Source of the DNA: DATARH01 sp050246595 | Lineage (GTDB): Bacteria > Pseudomonadota > Alphaproteobacteria > ATCC43930 > CGMCC-115725 | Assembly (NCBI GenBank): GCA_050246595.1 | Contig: JBFWVT010000076.1 | Location: forward strand, 1 to 25,057 | Length of the DNA: 25,057 nucleotides | Reading direction: 5' to 3' | In this document: one piece after another, positions 16,202 to 23,721 of the stretch | Position numbering within the stretch: the first letter of the stretch is position 1 | How the letters are laid out: each line of letters opens with the position of its first letter | Translations under genes and position numbers: made by a program | Notes under the pieces: generated by a model | Seen by the model: the letters and a program-made list of their open reading frames with translations, nothing else | Database searches by the model: none | What the model was told of the DNA's origin: nothing

Positions 16202-16270
16202 ATGCCATACATCATCATGTTCGGTGTTGTCTGTCTGCTCGGTCTTCTCGCGACTTGCGCGATGGGTTGA
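16202..16270 (+). CDS. possible 22-residue lipobox peptide
   Basis: An ATG at 16202, 7 bp after the pgeF stop, opens a 22-codon frame reading MPYIIMFGVVCLLGLLATCA plus MG. It is a hydrophobic stretch ending in a lipobox-like LATC. No ribosome binding site is visible, and the stretch could equally be spacer before the next lipoprotein gene at 16290 or a remnant of one. Reported because the pattern is unusual for noncoding sequence in this GC-rich region. Confidence 0.2.
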   Translation: MPYIIMFGVVCLLGLLATCAMG

Positions 16271-16289
16271 CCGGGCGCTCCGGGCCGGG

Positions 16290-17450
16290 ATGCCCCGGCC
16301 GCCGGACCCGCGAGCGGCCCTCGCTCTGATGGCGCTGCTCGCTTCCTGCCAGCCGTTGCCGCATCCGTTTGCCGACGACCGCCCGCCCCGGGAGTTGCTG
16401 GCAATTCCCGAAAGCGTCGGGGTATCGATCGCACCGGTCGAGGGCCAGCCGAAGGCAATCGCGGCCGAGCTTGGCCCCGCAACGGCCCGCGCGTTGCTGC
16501 GGCACGAAATTCCGGCCAGTCACAAAAGCACCGGCAACGGCAGCTATCATCTTCATGGCCGCCTCATACAATCGGAGCACGGCGGCAAATCGGCCGTCGC
16601 GGTTCTGTGGCGGCTGGACGATGCGAAAGGGCGCAGAATCGGCGAGCGCGAGGCGCGGCTCGAAGCACCGGCCGGCGATTGGCGAGAAGCGGGCGGTGCG
16701 ATGGTCGAGCGCCTGGCGGCGCTGAGCGCCGATGAGGTGGCGCGGCTGCTGGTCAAGGACCCGGCGGCCCCGAAACTCGCCGCCCGCGCCGAGCCGGGCT
16801 CCGGCCGGACGGAACCGGGCACGGGGCCGCCTTCGCCGCAACCGCCGCTCCCGAGGCCGCCATCGGCAAAGCCCGCCGTCCCGGACCTCGTCTCGGCAAA
16901 GCCGCCGATCCCGGCATCGCCGGCAGCGGCAAACCCGCCGCGAAAGCAGGAAAGCGCACGGACCCGGGTGATCGTGCGCCGCGTGACCGGCGCTCCCGGC
17001 GATGGCGATACCTCGCTCGTCCAGGCTGTCGCCAGCGTGCTGCGCCAGCAGAACCTCGCGATAATCGATCCCGGCGGCAAGGCCGATTTCACCATCGATG
17101 GCGAGGTGTCGATCGCGCCGGTCGGACCCGACAAGCAGCACGTCAAGATCGTATGGCGCGTCCGCAACGCGAGCGGCGCCGAACTCGGAACAGTCGGCCA
17201 GGAAAACGATGTTCCGCGCGGTCTGCTGAGCGGCTCCTGGGGCGATGTCGCCCATGCCGTTGCGGCCTCCGCCGGCGACGGGCTGATGCAGGTGTTCGCG
17301 CGCGCCGCGCCGCCTACAAACCCGGCGCCCGCGACGGGCGCGGCAACAGCTTCCAAACCGAAGGCCGGCCGGGCACAGCCGGCGAGCGACCGCACCTCGC
17401 GACCCGCCGCCGCTGCCGCCAAAACCGCGAAGACGAAGGGACGACGATGA
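16290..17450 (+). CDS. proline-rich lipoprotein of unknown function
   Basis: The 386-residue product from ATG 16290 has a short lipoprotein signal ending in LASC, with Cys20 as lipidation site. Residues 30-150 form a globular region (IPESVGVSIAPVEGQPKAIA, YHLHGRLIQSEHGGKSAVAV, LAALSADEVARLL). Residues 165-230 are a Pro/Ala-rich linker (PPSPQPPLPRPPS). Residues 230-345 repeat a related theme (RTRVIVRRVTGAPGDGD, ADFTIDGEVSIAPVGPDKQH, WGDVAHAVAASAGDGL), and the tail is Ala/Lys-rich. Both halves contain a SIAP-type strand, a small-molecule-like H/D-G-R/E strand and a final V-x-A helix. This suggests an internal duplication of one domain. No named family was recognised. It sits directly downstream of pgeF and overlaps the next gene by 4 nt (ATGA). 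Confidence 0.78.
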   Translation: MPRPPDPRAALALMALLASCQPLPHPFADDRPPRELLAIPESVGVSIAPVEGQPKAIAAELGPATARALLRHEIPASHKSTGNGSYHLHGRLIQSEHGGKSAVAVLWRLDDAKGRRIGEREARLEAPAGDWREAGGAMVERLAALSADEVARLLVKDPAAPKLAARAEPGSGRTEPGTGPPSPQPPLPRPPSAKPAVPDLVSAKPPIPASPAAANPPRKQESARTRVIVRRVTGAPGDGDTSLVQAVASVLRQQNLAIIDPGGKADFTIDGEVSIAPVGPDKQHVKIVWRVRNASGAELGTVGQENDVPRGLLSGSWGDVAHAVAASAGDGLMQVFARAAPPTNPAPATGAATASKPKAGRAQPASDRTSRPAAAAAKTAKTKGRR

Positions 17451-17818
17451 CGATATTGCGGGTGATTGGGCTGCTGACACTGGCGTTTTCGGCGCTCGCC
17501 GGGAACCCGGCCGGCGCCGAGCTGGTATCGCAGAGCGGCTCGCTGAACCCGGCCCATGACGAACTGCTGAAACTCCCCCCACCGGAGCGGGCCGAAAAGC
17601 TGGCGCGCGCGATCAGTCAGTGGTGCATCGGCACCGAGGCGTTTCTGATGGGCGTGGTCGGCGCGGGACCCGGAAGGGGCAATGCCTATTGGAGCCTGCG
17701 CTGCGCCGATGGCAGCACCTGGGCAATCCAGGTCGACCCGCGGGCGGGGGCCACCGCGATCGATTGCGACGAATTCGCCGCCGCCGCACCCGGAAAAGAG
17801 TGTTTCAAGACCTTCTGA
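17447..17818 (+). CDS. small secreted four-cysteine protein of unknown function
   Basis: The ATG at 17447 overlaps the preceding stop (ATGA) and has GAAGGG 6 nt upstream. The 123-residue product starts with a signal peptide probably cut after Ala24 (NPAGA^EL). The mature protein of about 99 residues has cysteines at 60, 86, 107 and 119 (WCIGTE, LRCADGS, IDCDE, ECFKTF), enough for two periplasmic disulfides. GNAYWSLRCADGSTWAIQV looks like a beta-hairpin. No family recognised. Coupling to the lipoprotein gene suggests the two act in the same compartment. Confidence 0.78.
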   Translation: MTILRVIGLLTLAFSALAGNPAGAELVSQSGSLNPAHDELLKLPPPERAEKLARAISQWCIGTEAFLMGVVGAGPGRGNAYWSLRCADGSTWAIQVDPRAGATAIDCDEFAAAAPGKECFKTF

Positions 17819-17862
17819 TCGCTGAGGCCTGATCGCCGCCGCCTGATCGTCGCGCCGCGCGG

Positions 17863-18051
17863 CTACCAGCCGGCCGGTTGGCGGCACACGGCGTACCAGA
17901 TCCCGAGATTCCTCTCGCGCCATTGCGGATCGGCGCATCTCTGCTTTAGCGCTTCTTCCGAGAGCGTCTGGCCCGCGGCGACCTCCGGCTTGTCGCGGCC
18001 GCAACCGACCGTCAACAAAGCCATGACGACAAGCAAGGCGATCCGCGTCAT
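17863..18051 (-). CDS. tiny lipoprotein (62 residues)
   Basis: The minus-strand ATG at 18051 opens a 62-residue product with a clear lipoprotein signal, LLTVGC with Cys17, followed by the short mature part GRDKPEVAAGQTLSEEALKQ. Its C-terminus (RCADPQWRERNLGIWYAVCR) contains two cysteines that could form a disulfide. The compact Cys-x(n)-W-x(n)-Cys pattern and the strong lipobox argue for a real gene despite the small size. It converges on the four-cysteine secreted protein gene with a 44-bp gap. Function unknown. Confidence 0.68.
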   Translation of the reverse strand: MTRIALLVVMALLTVGCGRDKPEVAAGQTLSEEALKQRCADPQWRERNLGIWYAVCRQPAGW

Positions 18052-18222
18052 CGGCTGCGCCCCGACCCTTTACGGAAAGAAATCTTGCCCGCCGACGCGG
18101 AGGGTCCCGCAAGCGACGGAAGCACCGCCCACGCGGCCCGGCATCTTGCGTTCCTTTCAGCCGATGCGCGCGTCGTTCGTCCTGGCTTGGCCGGCCGGCT
18201 CAACGGGCAAACTCGTCAGGTG

Positions 18223-19149
18223 TCAGATGTCGTCCAGCCCGTGCGACCAGCGGCGGCAGATATGGTGCGCGATCGCGACCGGACCCGGCAGCGAGAGCGT
18301 TGCCGGGTCGTCGGGACCGGTCGCGGCACGGGCGACCATCGCGCGAATCTCGTCGCGCGAGAACCAGCGCGCCTCGGCCAGTTCCTCCGGATCGACCGTG
18401 ATCTCCTCGGTCAGCGCCTCGCCCAGAAACCCGGTCATCAGGCTCGACGGAAACGGCCAGGGCTGACACGCCAGATATTGCACGCGGCCGACCCTGATCC
18501 CGGATTCCTCGAAGGTTTCGCGGCGGACGGCTTCCTCGAATGTCTCGCCCGGCTCCATAAAGCCGGCCAGACACGAGAAGCGATTGCCGGCGCGCCGCCG
18601 GTTGCGCCCGAGCAGCCCGTATTCGCCGCGCACCGCCAGCATGATCACGACCGGATCGGTGCGCGGGAAATGCGAGGCGCGGCACTCCGGGCAGCGCCGT
18701 ACCCAGCCGGCCGACTCGACGCGGGTCGGCACGCCGCATTGGGCGCAGAAGCGGTGCCGCGCGTGCCAGTCGATCAGCGAGCGCGCCTCGGCGAGAATCG
18801 CCGCTTCGCTGGACGGCAGCAATGGCGCCAGGGTGCGGGCATCAAACGGCTCGCTGGCCGAAGCGGGTCCGATATCGGCGCCGGTCGCATCGACCGCGAA
18901 GCGCGGACCGTCGGCGCCGAGACCGAGAAAGATCAGCGTCGCGCCGCGCTCGATCACCTTGCGCCACGGCGCGATCGGTTGCCAGTCGAGCGCCGGAGAG
19001 GAGGCATCCCTGGTCAGCGGGCGCAGATCGCGCAGCGGCAGAATGCGCGCCGCCGGATCGGCGAGCAGCGAGGCGACCCAGACCGTGTCGCGCCGGCGCT
19101 CGCTGGCACGGTCGAGGAGGTTGCCGCCAAAGCAATAGATCTCTTCCAT
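18223..19149 (-). CDS. nudC: NAD(+) diphosphatase NudC (Nudix hydrolase)
   Basis: Hydrolyses NAD(H) to AMP and NMN(H), and in E. coli removes NAD caps from RNA. The 308-residue product (ATG 19149) has an N-terminal domain, a zinc ribbon with Cys135, Cys138, Cys153 and Cys156 (FCAQCG, RRCPEC), and HFPRTDPVVIML leading into the Nudix domain. The Nudix box spans 196-218, with Gly196, Glu202, Arg210-Glu211, Glu214-Glu215 and Gly217 in place. The NADH-pyrophosphatase motif CQPWPFPSSLM (228-238) differs from the usual SQPWPFP only in its first residue. The open frame extends 100 codons upstream into an IS3 transposase remnant, but family length and sequence favour 19149. No strong ribosome binding site is visible. 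Confidence 0.94.
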   Translation of the reverse strand: MEEIYCFGGNLLDRASERRRDTVWVASLLADPAARILPLRDLRPLTRDASSPALDWQPIAPWRKVIERGATLIFLGLGADGPRFAVDATGADIGPASASEPFDARTLAPLLPSSEAAILAEARSLIDWHARHRFCAQCGVPTRVESAGWVRRCPECRASHFPRTDPVVIMLAVRGEYGLLGRNRRRAGNRFSCLAGFMEPGETFEEAVRRETFEESGIRVGRVQYLACQPWPFPSSLMTGFLGEALTEEITVDPEELAEARWFSRDEIRAMVARAATGPDDPATLSLPGPVAIAHHICRRWSHGLDDI

Positions 19150-19202
19150 GCCGGAGATGCTAATCGGTGCGCACCGGCGGCGCAATCGCCGGCGCCTCCT
19201 TG

Positions 19203-19391
19203 TTCCGCGTGCGAGCGGGGGGTGGCCCTCGGAACGGGCTTCGGCATAAATACGTGACGCCCGTATCGGCTCCAGGGGTCCGCATGAACCCGCCGAATGT
19301 CGGCCAGACGCTCGCAATCGGCGATCTTGCGCGGATTGTCCGCCCGGGATCGCCAAGCATAGCAGCCGGACGGCGACACGCCGATTAGCCC
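19203..19391 (-). pseudogene. IS3-family transposase (OrfB) fragment, frameshifted
   Basis: On the minus strand, GLIGVSPSGCYAWRSR and DIRRVHADPWSRYG match the start of IS3-family OrfB (the LGVSRSGYYAW and IRRIHAESRGTYG region). The match then shifts frame at about 19260 by one base and continues as ASRIYAEARSEGHPP, the usual APRIHAELRAEGH that follows. The DDE catalytic core is absent. The fragment ends about 55 bp before the nudC start on the same strand. No terminal repeats were seen. It is an old, dead remnant. Confidence 0.7.
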
Positions 19392-19711
19392 GCCGGTACG
19401 GATCCCCATCGCACGCTGATGCGGCTCCCGCTGCCGCGCTGATTGACACATTTTAAACCAATTCTCGATAAGATCCAGCCTTACAGGTTGTAAAATTCTC
19501 TTATATAGAGATGATCAACAATGCGGGAAAGGTTTACGCCGATTTGTGCGAGCTTGACGAATGGACATGATTGGACCAAATTCGCACAATCCGTCACATG
19601 AACGAGCGGACCGGCCGGGACTCGGCAACTCACCCCGGAGAGGGCCTGAGGCAGCAGCTTGCTGACCTCTCGACGTATTTTCATCCCTGATCATAGTAAG
19701 GCCGAAAGAGA
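19392..19711. other. AT-rich noncoding stretch before the FAD oxidoreductase gene
   Basis: About 320 bp without a credible gene, lying between the IS3 remnant and the oxidoreductase. It is visibly AT-richer than sequence to its left from about 19440 onward. It holds a promoter candidate (19443-19472) and a TTATATAGAG patch near 19500. Short minus-strand frames here (19481-19684, 19515-19733) have no ribosome binding site, signal or recognisable motif. Confidence 0.5.
19443..19472 (+). promoter_or_regulatory. candidate sigma-70 promoter
   Basis: A perfect TTGACA (19443-19448) is followed after 18 bp by GATAAG (19467-19472, four of six to TATAAT). It lies about 240 bp upstream of the oxidoreductase start, so a long leader would be implied. 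It could also be a relic of the neighbouring insertion sequence. Confidence 0.35.
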
Positions 19712-21217
19712 ATGTCATCTGCCTCAAGCACACTTGAGGAAAGCTGTCGAACTAACGCCAAGGTGATAATCATTGGTGCAGGGCCTGCCGGTCTTTCCGC
19801 AGCTTATGAGCTGGCAAAAAACGATGTATCTTCTATTGTTTTGGAAGCCGATTCTGTTGTCGGAGGCATATCGAAGACGGTGGAGTACAAGGGTTATCGC
19901 TTCGATATTGGCGGCCACCGCTTCTTTACAAAGGTATCGGTGATCGATCGCATTTGGCACGAAGTTCTGGGAAAAGATTTTATTAAACGCGACAGGATAT
20001 CACGCATTTACTATCGAGGGAAATTCTATGATTATCCGATCCAACCGCTGAATGTTTTTAAAAATCTCGGGCTAATCGAGAGCGCCCTGTGCTTCGCCAG
20101 CTACCTGAGGGCGGTGATCGCCCCAAAGCTGCCGGAGGAAGATTTCGAAACCTACATCCGCAACCGCTTCGGGCGTCGCCTCTACGAAACTTTCTTCAAG
20201 ACATATACTGAGAAGGTATGGGGAATTTCGTGCAAGCGGCTTCGGGCCGAATGGGCGGCGCAGCGGATCCAGGGTCTGTCCATAAAGCAGCTGGCGAGAT
20301 CGATACTCGGGCTGCGACGCGAGCGCAGCAAGTCGGACATGATCAAGACACTCGTCCGCCAGTTCGAGTATCCCCGGCACGGCCCCGGCATGATGTGGTC
20401 GCGGATGAGGGAATTGGTTGAGGCGAAAGGCGTCCGAGTCGAGCTCGGCGCCCCGGTGTCTCGCATTTTCTGGGAGCCGGGGCGGGTGACCGCGGTCGAG
20501 GTGGGCGGTCGGCGTCTGGTTGCCGAGCACGTCATCAGCAGCATGCCTATCCGCGACCTCATCGGCTGTCTCGACCCCGCGCCGCCGCCGTCCGTGATCG
20601 CCGCCCGCGATGCCTTCGCTTACCGCGACTTCCTCACGGTCGCATTGATAGCGCGTGGGCGGCCCAGGATGAACGACAACTGGATCTACGTGCACGATCC
20701 GGGTGTAAATGTCGGGCGCATCCAGATCTTCAACAACTGGAGTCCGGAGATGGTGCCCGATCCGGAAACCACCTGCTACGGCCTGGAATATTTCTGCTTC
20801 GAGGACGATCGGATCTGGTCGATGAGAGATGGCGATTTGGTGGAAATGGCCAAGCGCGAAATGGAGCGCCTCGGTCTGCTCGAGAACAAGTTAGTGTTGG
20901 ATGGCACCGTAGTCCGCATGCCCAAGGCGTATCCTGTGTACGACGAGAATTATAAAGAAGGTCTCGCTGCCATCCGCAAATTTCTTGATGCGGTCCCAAA
21001 TCTCCAGCTTGTGGGCAGAAACGGGATGCACAAATACAACAATCAGGATCACTCGATGCTTACCGCCATTATGGCGGCGCGGAATATTCTTGGAGCCGGA
21101 TATGATCTCTGGGCAATAAATGACGATGATGAGTATCATGAAGAAGGTAGGGAGATTGGTGAAAACGATTTTAGTCGGCTGGCATCAACCCAACCTCTTG
21201 CTCCTACAGTAATTTAA
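19712..21217 (+). CDS. FAD-dependent oxidoreductase, UDP-galactopyranose-mutase/protoporphyrinogen-oxidase-like
   Basis: The 501-residue product (ATG 19712, AAGAGA upstream) has an N-terminal FAD site VIIIGAGPAGLSAAYELA (18-35) with Gly22, Gly24 and Gly27, and acidic Glu45 for ribose binding. GGHRFFTK (67-74) is typical of the UDP-galactopyranose mutase/amine-oxidase-like branch. FGRRLYETFFKTYTEKVWG (153-171) and a C-terminal GRNGMHKYNNQDHSML (435-450), with the usual FAD-contacting region, follow. Homologues of this length often sit in polysaccharide or glycosyltransferase loci, but none is next to it here. The first and last roughly 110 codons are clearly AT-richer than the middle. Proven function: none that I can name. 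Confidence 0.85.
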   Translation: MSSASSTLEESCRTNAKVIIIGAGPAGLSAAYELAKNDVSSIVLEADSVVGGISKTVEYKGYRFDIGGHRFFTKVSVIDRIWHEVLGKDFIKRDRISRIYYRGKFYDYPIQPLNVFKNLGLIESALCFASYLRAVIAPKLPEEDFETYIRNRFGRRLYETFFKTYTEKVWGISCKRLRAEWAAQRIQGLSIKQLARSILGLRRERSKSDMIKTLVRQFEYPRHGPGMMWSRMRELVEAKGVRVELGAPVSRIFWEPGRVTAVEVGGRRLVAEHVISSMPIRDLIGCLDPAPPPSVIAARDAFAYRDFLTVALIARGRPRMNDNWIYVHDPGVNVGRIQIFNNWSPEMVPDPETTCYGLEYFCFEDDRIWSMRDGDLVEMAKREMERLGLLENKLVLDGTVVRMPKAYPVYDENYKEGLAAIRKFLDAVPNLQLVGRNGMHKYNNQDHSMLTAIMAARNILGAGYDLWAINDDDEYHEEGREIGENDFSRLASTQPLAPTVI

Positions 21218-21558
21218 GACATCCGATATGGTGGATTTATCAACCGACGGCAAACGGATTGCGGATCACGCCGATGCCGACGGCGCGCCCGACAGGCCGC
21301 GCCGCTTCCCGGCCCAACTCCGAGGAAATCACTCGCGCAGCATGACTATTTTACGGATACCGGTCATTGGCTTTCCCACTCTACGGCCCGCTATCCCTCC
21401 TCGGCTCCAGCCAGCTCTGTAACAAACTGCCGAGAGCAGATCTCACCCAATAATTTGTCCGCTCGCCGTCCAGCCAGGTCATTCGCTGTCGTTTGATAGA
21501 CATCATGGTCCAGCGGGCCCGTTGACGCATATTATGCCTCGACAACGGTGATTTCCCC
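21218..21558. other. intergenic region with no supported feature
   Basis: A 341-bp gap between the oxidoreductase and the convergent esterase gene. A 64-codon plus-strand frame (21228-21422) has no recognisable motif and no ribosome binding site. Composition is intermediate. I saw no clear hairpin with a T-run, no repeat and no transposase remnant. Confidence 0.5.
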
Positions 21559-22566
21559 TCAGTTGGACAGCACCTGAGCTAGAAACGGCAAGCTCTCATC
21601 CATTCGATAATCGACACCGCTGTGATTGTCGGGGAATTCCTCGTAACGATGCGGAACGCCAAGCTCGTTCAGCCGGCGCACAAATCTCCGGGCTCCATAG
21701 AGCAGATTGAACTGGTCGTGCTCGCCGCAGTCAATATACAGCGCCTTTAGCCGGCGAAGATCGGCAATCTGCGTTTCGCTTGCATTCACGGGGTCCTGGC
21801 GTTGCCAATTCGCCCAGCGCTCTTCGATGATCTCGCAAGTGTCTGATGTAACCGGCAGCCGGATGCCCAAAAACTGCGTGGGATCGGGATCGTAGCTCGC
21901 CGCCATCGCCAATGCGTTGACCACTTTGTGGGAACCTCCCGGACGTTTGTGCGCTCCTTCCATCTGGAGCCACCAGCGCTCGATGGAGTTCCCGGCACCG
22001 GCGAGGGCGCGCAGAACGTCCGGCATATCCGGCAAATAGCAAATCTCGAAACCCATATCGCCGGAATGACATGAAGCGGCGGCCCAGACGTCCGAGTGCC
22101 GCAGCGCGTGCGTAATGGCGCCATACCCGCCCGAACTCTTGCCAAAGACGCCGCGTCGTCCGGCGCCGCCGCACCTGAAACGTTGCTCGACTGTCGGCAG
22201 CATTTCCCGTAACAGATAGTCTTCCCAAGCGCCGGTGGAGGCGGAGTTGATGTACTGGTTGCCGCCGAGGCGCGTAAAACAATCGGGAAAGGCGACCACG
22301 ACCGGCGGCATGCGCTGCTCGCCGATCAGCCGATCAAGCCGTTCCGGCATGTTTTCCTGAAAACCGGTCCAATTGGTATGAGACAAGCCGCTGGATGTAA
22401 AACCGACGAGGTCCACAAGCAGCGGTAATCCTTGTCCGTCATGGCCAGCCGGCACATAGACGTCAACCGCTCGCATCGCCGGATCGCCAAGCATGTTGTG
22501 TTTGAGGGCTTCGCTATCGATCGTCACCCGCACGACGGAACCCATTGACCCGAAAAACCTGCGCAT
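21559..22566 (-). CDS. alpha/beta-hydrolase fold esterase (esterase D/PF00756-like)
   Basis: Predicted serine esterase of 335 residues. The catalytic pieces are visible: nucleophile Ser144 in GKSSGGYGAITHAL (142-155), an acid in DCGEHDQFN (Asp284 or Asp279), and His315 in FPDNHSGVDYRM. VDVYVPAGHDGQGLPLLVDL (34-53) and VVVAFPDCFTRLGGNQYINS (89-108) match the N-terminal half of putative esterases such as S-formylglutathione hydrolase or enterochelin-esterase relatives. No signal peptide, so probably cytoplasmic. The start at ATG 22566 has GGAG 7 nt upstream. It is divergent from the crotonase gene across 351 bp. Natural substrate unknown. Confidence 0.85.
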   Translation of the reverse strand: MRRFFGSMGSVVRVTIDSEALKHNMLGDPAMRAVDVYVPAGHDGQGLPLLVDLVGFTSSGLSHTNWTGFQENMPERLDRLIGEQRMPPVVVAFPDCFTRLGGNQYINSASTGAWEDYLLREMLPTVEQRFRCGGAGRRGVFGKSSGGYGAITHALRHSDVWAAASCHSGDMGFEICYLPDMPDVLRALAGAGNSIERWWLQMEGAHKRPGGSHKVVNALAMAASYDPDPTQFLGIRLPVTSDTCEIIEERWANWQRQDPVNASETQIADLRRLKALYIDCGEHDQFNLLYGARRFVRRLNELGVPHRYEEFPDNHSGVDYRMDESLPFLAQVLSN

Positions 22567-22917
22567 CTTTCTGCTCCGATTTTCTCATCGCCTCGTCGGC
22601 GTGGTGATAAACGGCTCGCGGGCGCGACCCGCACTGCCAGCAACGTTGCGGAAACGAGCTTGCGCGGCTGTGCCGGCCATGCGCGCCGGTCTTCCGCAAA
22701 TCACGTTCCGCGGCACGCGAAGTCGCCCCGGTCGCCTTGAGGCCAGCTTGTCGCGATCTTCGCGCTGGTGGGGTGCGCTGGCCAAGACCCCGACTGTCTC
22801 CGCGTCCTCATCGCGGCTCCGAGCCGATCGCCGTCGCGCGACTGACGCGCCGATATCGCTGATCGCGCGATCCTGGGGTAGGCTGTCGCCGACCAATCCA
22901 CCGCGGAGGGCGATCGC
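22567..22917. other. divergent intergenic region between esterase and crotonase genes
   Basis: A 351-bp gap that must hold the promoters of both genes. The GGAGG ribosome binding site of the crotonase gene is at its right end and the GGAG of the esterase at its left end. No convincing -35/-10 pair, operator-like palindrome or regulator gene was recognised. Open frames crossing it are GC-driven shadows. Confidence 0.5.
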
Positions 22918-23688
22918 ATGAGCAGGCTCGACGATTACGCCAACAAGTATCAATGCGTCCGGTTCGAGCGGCGGGCCGGCATTCTGCAGATGACATTGCA
23001 TACCGACGGGGATTCGTTGCGCTGGGGTTTTGGGCCGCATGCCGAACTGCCCGAGGCGTTTCACGATGTCGGCGCCGACCGCGACAACCGGGTCGTGATC
23101 CTGACCGGCACCGGCGCCGAGTTTTCCGGGCCGCGCGCCACTCCCGGCACTTCGTCTTTCCCGACCCGCCCGCCGGCGGACCGCATCGACCGCATCCATT
23201 GGGAAGGCCGGCATCTCTTGATGCGGCTGCTCGAAATCGAGGTGCCGGTAATCAGCGCGATCAACGGCCCGGCCTGGCGCCATTCCGAGATCCCGCTGCT
23301 GTGCGACATCGTGCTTGCGGCGGACACGGCGCAGTTCCAGGATTCGGCGCATTTCCCATCGGAGGTTGTGCCCGGCGATGGCATGCACATCGTGATGCCG
23401 CTGCTGCTGGGTCTCAACCGCGGGCGCTATTACCTCCTGACCGGGCAGACGCTCGATGCCCGGCAGGCGCATCAGTTCGGCCTCGTCGCTGAGGTACTGC
23501 CGCCCGACCGGCTGATGGCGCGGGCTTGGGAACTGGCCGAGGGCCTAGCGAAAAAGCCGACCCTGGCGCTGCGCTACACACGGCTGCTGCTGACCGAGTA
23601 TCTGCGCCGCCAGATGCAGGATCTGCTCGGCTACGGTCTCGGCATGGAGCTGCTGGCCCTGCTCGAAAAACCGGAAGCGCAGCCGTAG
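22918..23688 (+). CDS. crotonase-superfamily beta-diketone hydrolase, 6-oxocamphor hydrolase-like
   Basis: Predicted to cleave a carbon-carbon bond of a (cyclic) beta-diketone by a retro-Claisen reaction, not to hydrate enoyl-CoA. The 256-residue product is nearly the length of Rhodococcus 6-oxocamphor hydrolase and, from memory of that protein, aligns almost without gaps: VVILTGTGAEF, EVPVISAINGP, FQDSAHFPSEVVPGDG, GLNRGRYYLLTGQTLDAR, RAWELAEGLAKKP. Its catalytic residues have counterparts here: His122 (WRHSEIP), His145 (SAHFP), Asp154 (VPGDG), and a Trp in DSLRWGF (Trp36). The CoA-type oxyanion pattern of enoyl-CoA hydratases is not obvious. Start ATG 22918 has GGAGG 7 nt upstream. Neighbours (esterase, dead amidase, FAD monooxygenase) suit a catabolic role. 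Substrate unknown; a plain enoyl-CoA hydratase annotation would be the alternative. Confidence 0.85.
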   Translation: MSRLDDYANKYQCVRFERRAGILQMTLHTDGDSLRWGFGPHAELPEAFHDVGADRDNRVVILTGTGAEFSGPRATPGTSSFPTRPPADRIDRIHWEGRHLLMRLLEIEVPVISAINGPAWRHSEIPLLCDIVLAADTAQFQDSAHFPSEVVPGDGMHIVMPLLLGLNRGRYYLLTGQTLDARQAHQFGLVAEVLPPDRLMARAWELAEGLAKKPTLALRYTRLLLTEYLRRQMQDLLGYGLGMELLALLEKPEAQP

Positions 23689-23721
23689 CGACCGCCGCCA
23701 TTCGGGACGTTCGCAGCCAAC

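Noticed and set aside
15525..16289. N-terminal extension of the 16290 lipoprotein frame over pgeF
   Set aside because: The extension is an out-of-frame shadow of pgeF. The lipobox at Cys20 requires the start at 16290.
13954..16482. 842-codon open frame on the minus strand
   Set aside because: It lies antisense to lgt, the MidA-type gene, pgeF and part of the lipoprotein gene, all with clear family motifs. The translation is Arg/Gly-rich with no recognisable domain, as expected from a GC-rich shadow frame.
17815..17850. Three near-copies of CTGATCGCYG spaced by about 14 bp after the four-cysteine gene
   Set aside because: Too short and imperfect to call a repeat array or operator; probably chance in simple GC-rich sequence.
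16553..18112. 519-codon minus-strand frame across the lipoprotein and four-cysteine genes
   Set aside because: No domain recognised, no ribosome binding site at its start, and the plus-strand genes have signal peptides and ATGA coupling.
19481..19733. Two minus-strand frames of 67 and 72 codons in the AT-rich gap
   Set aside because: No ribosome binding site, signal sequence or family resemblance; they overlap the oxidoreductase leader.
21228..21422. 64-codon plus-strand frame after the oxidoreductase
   Set aside because: No motif or ribosome binding site. It could be a gene fragment but I cannot support one.
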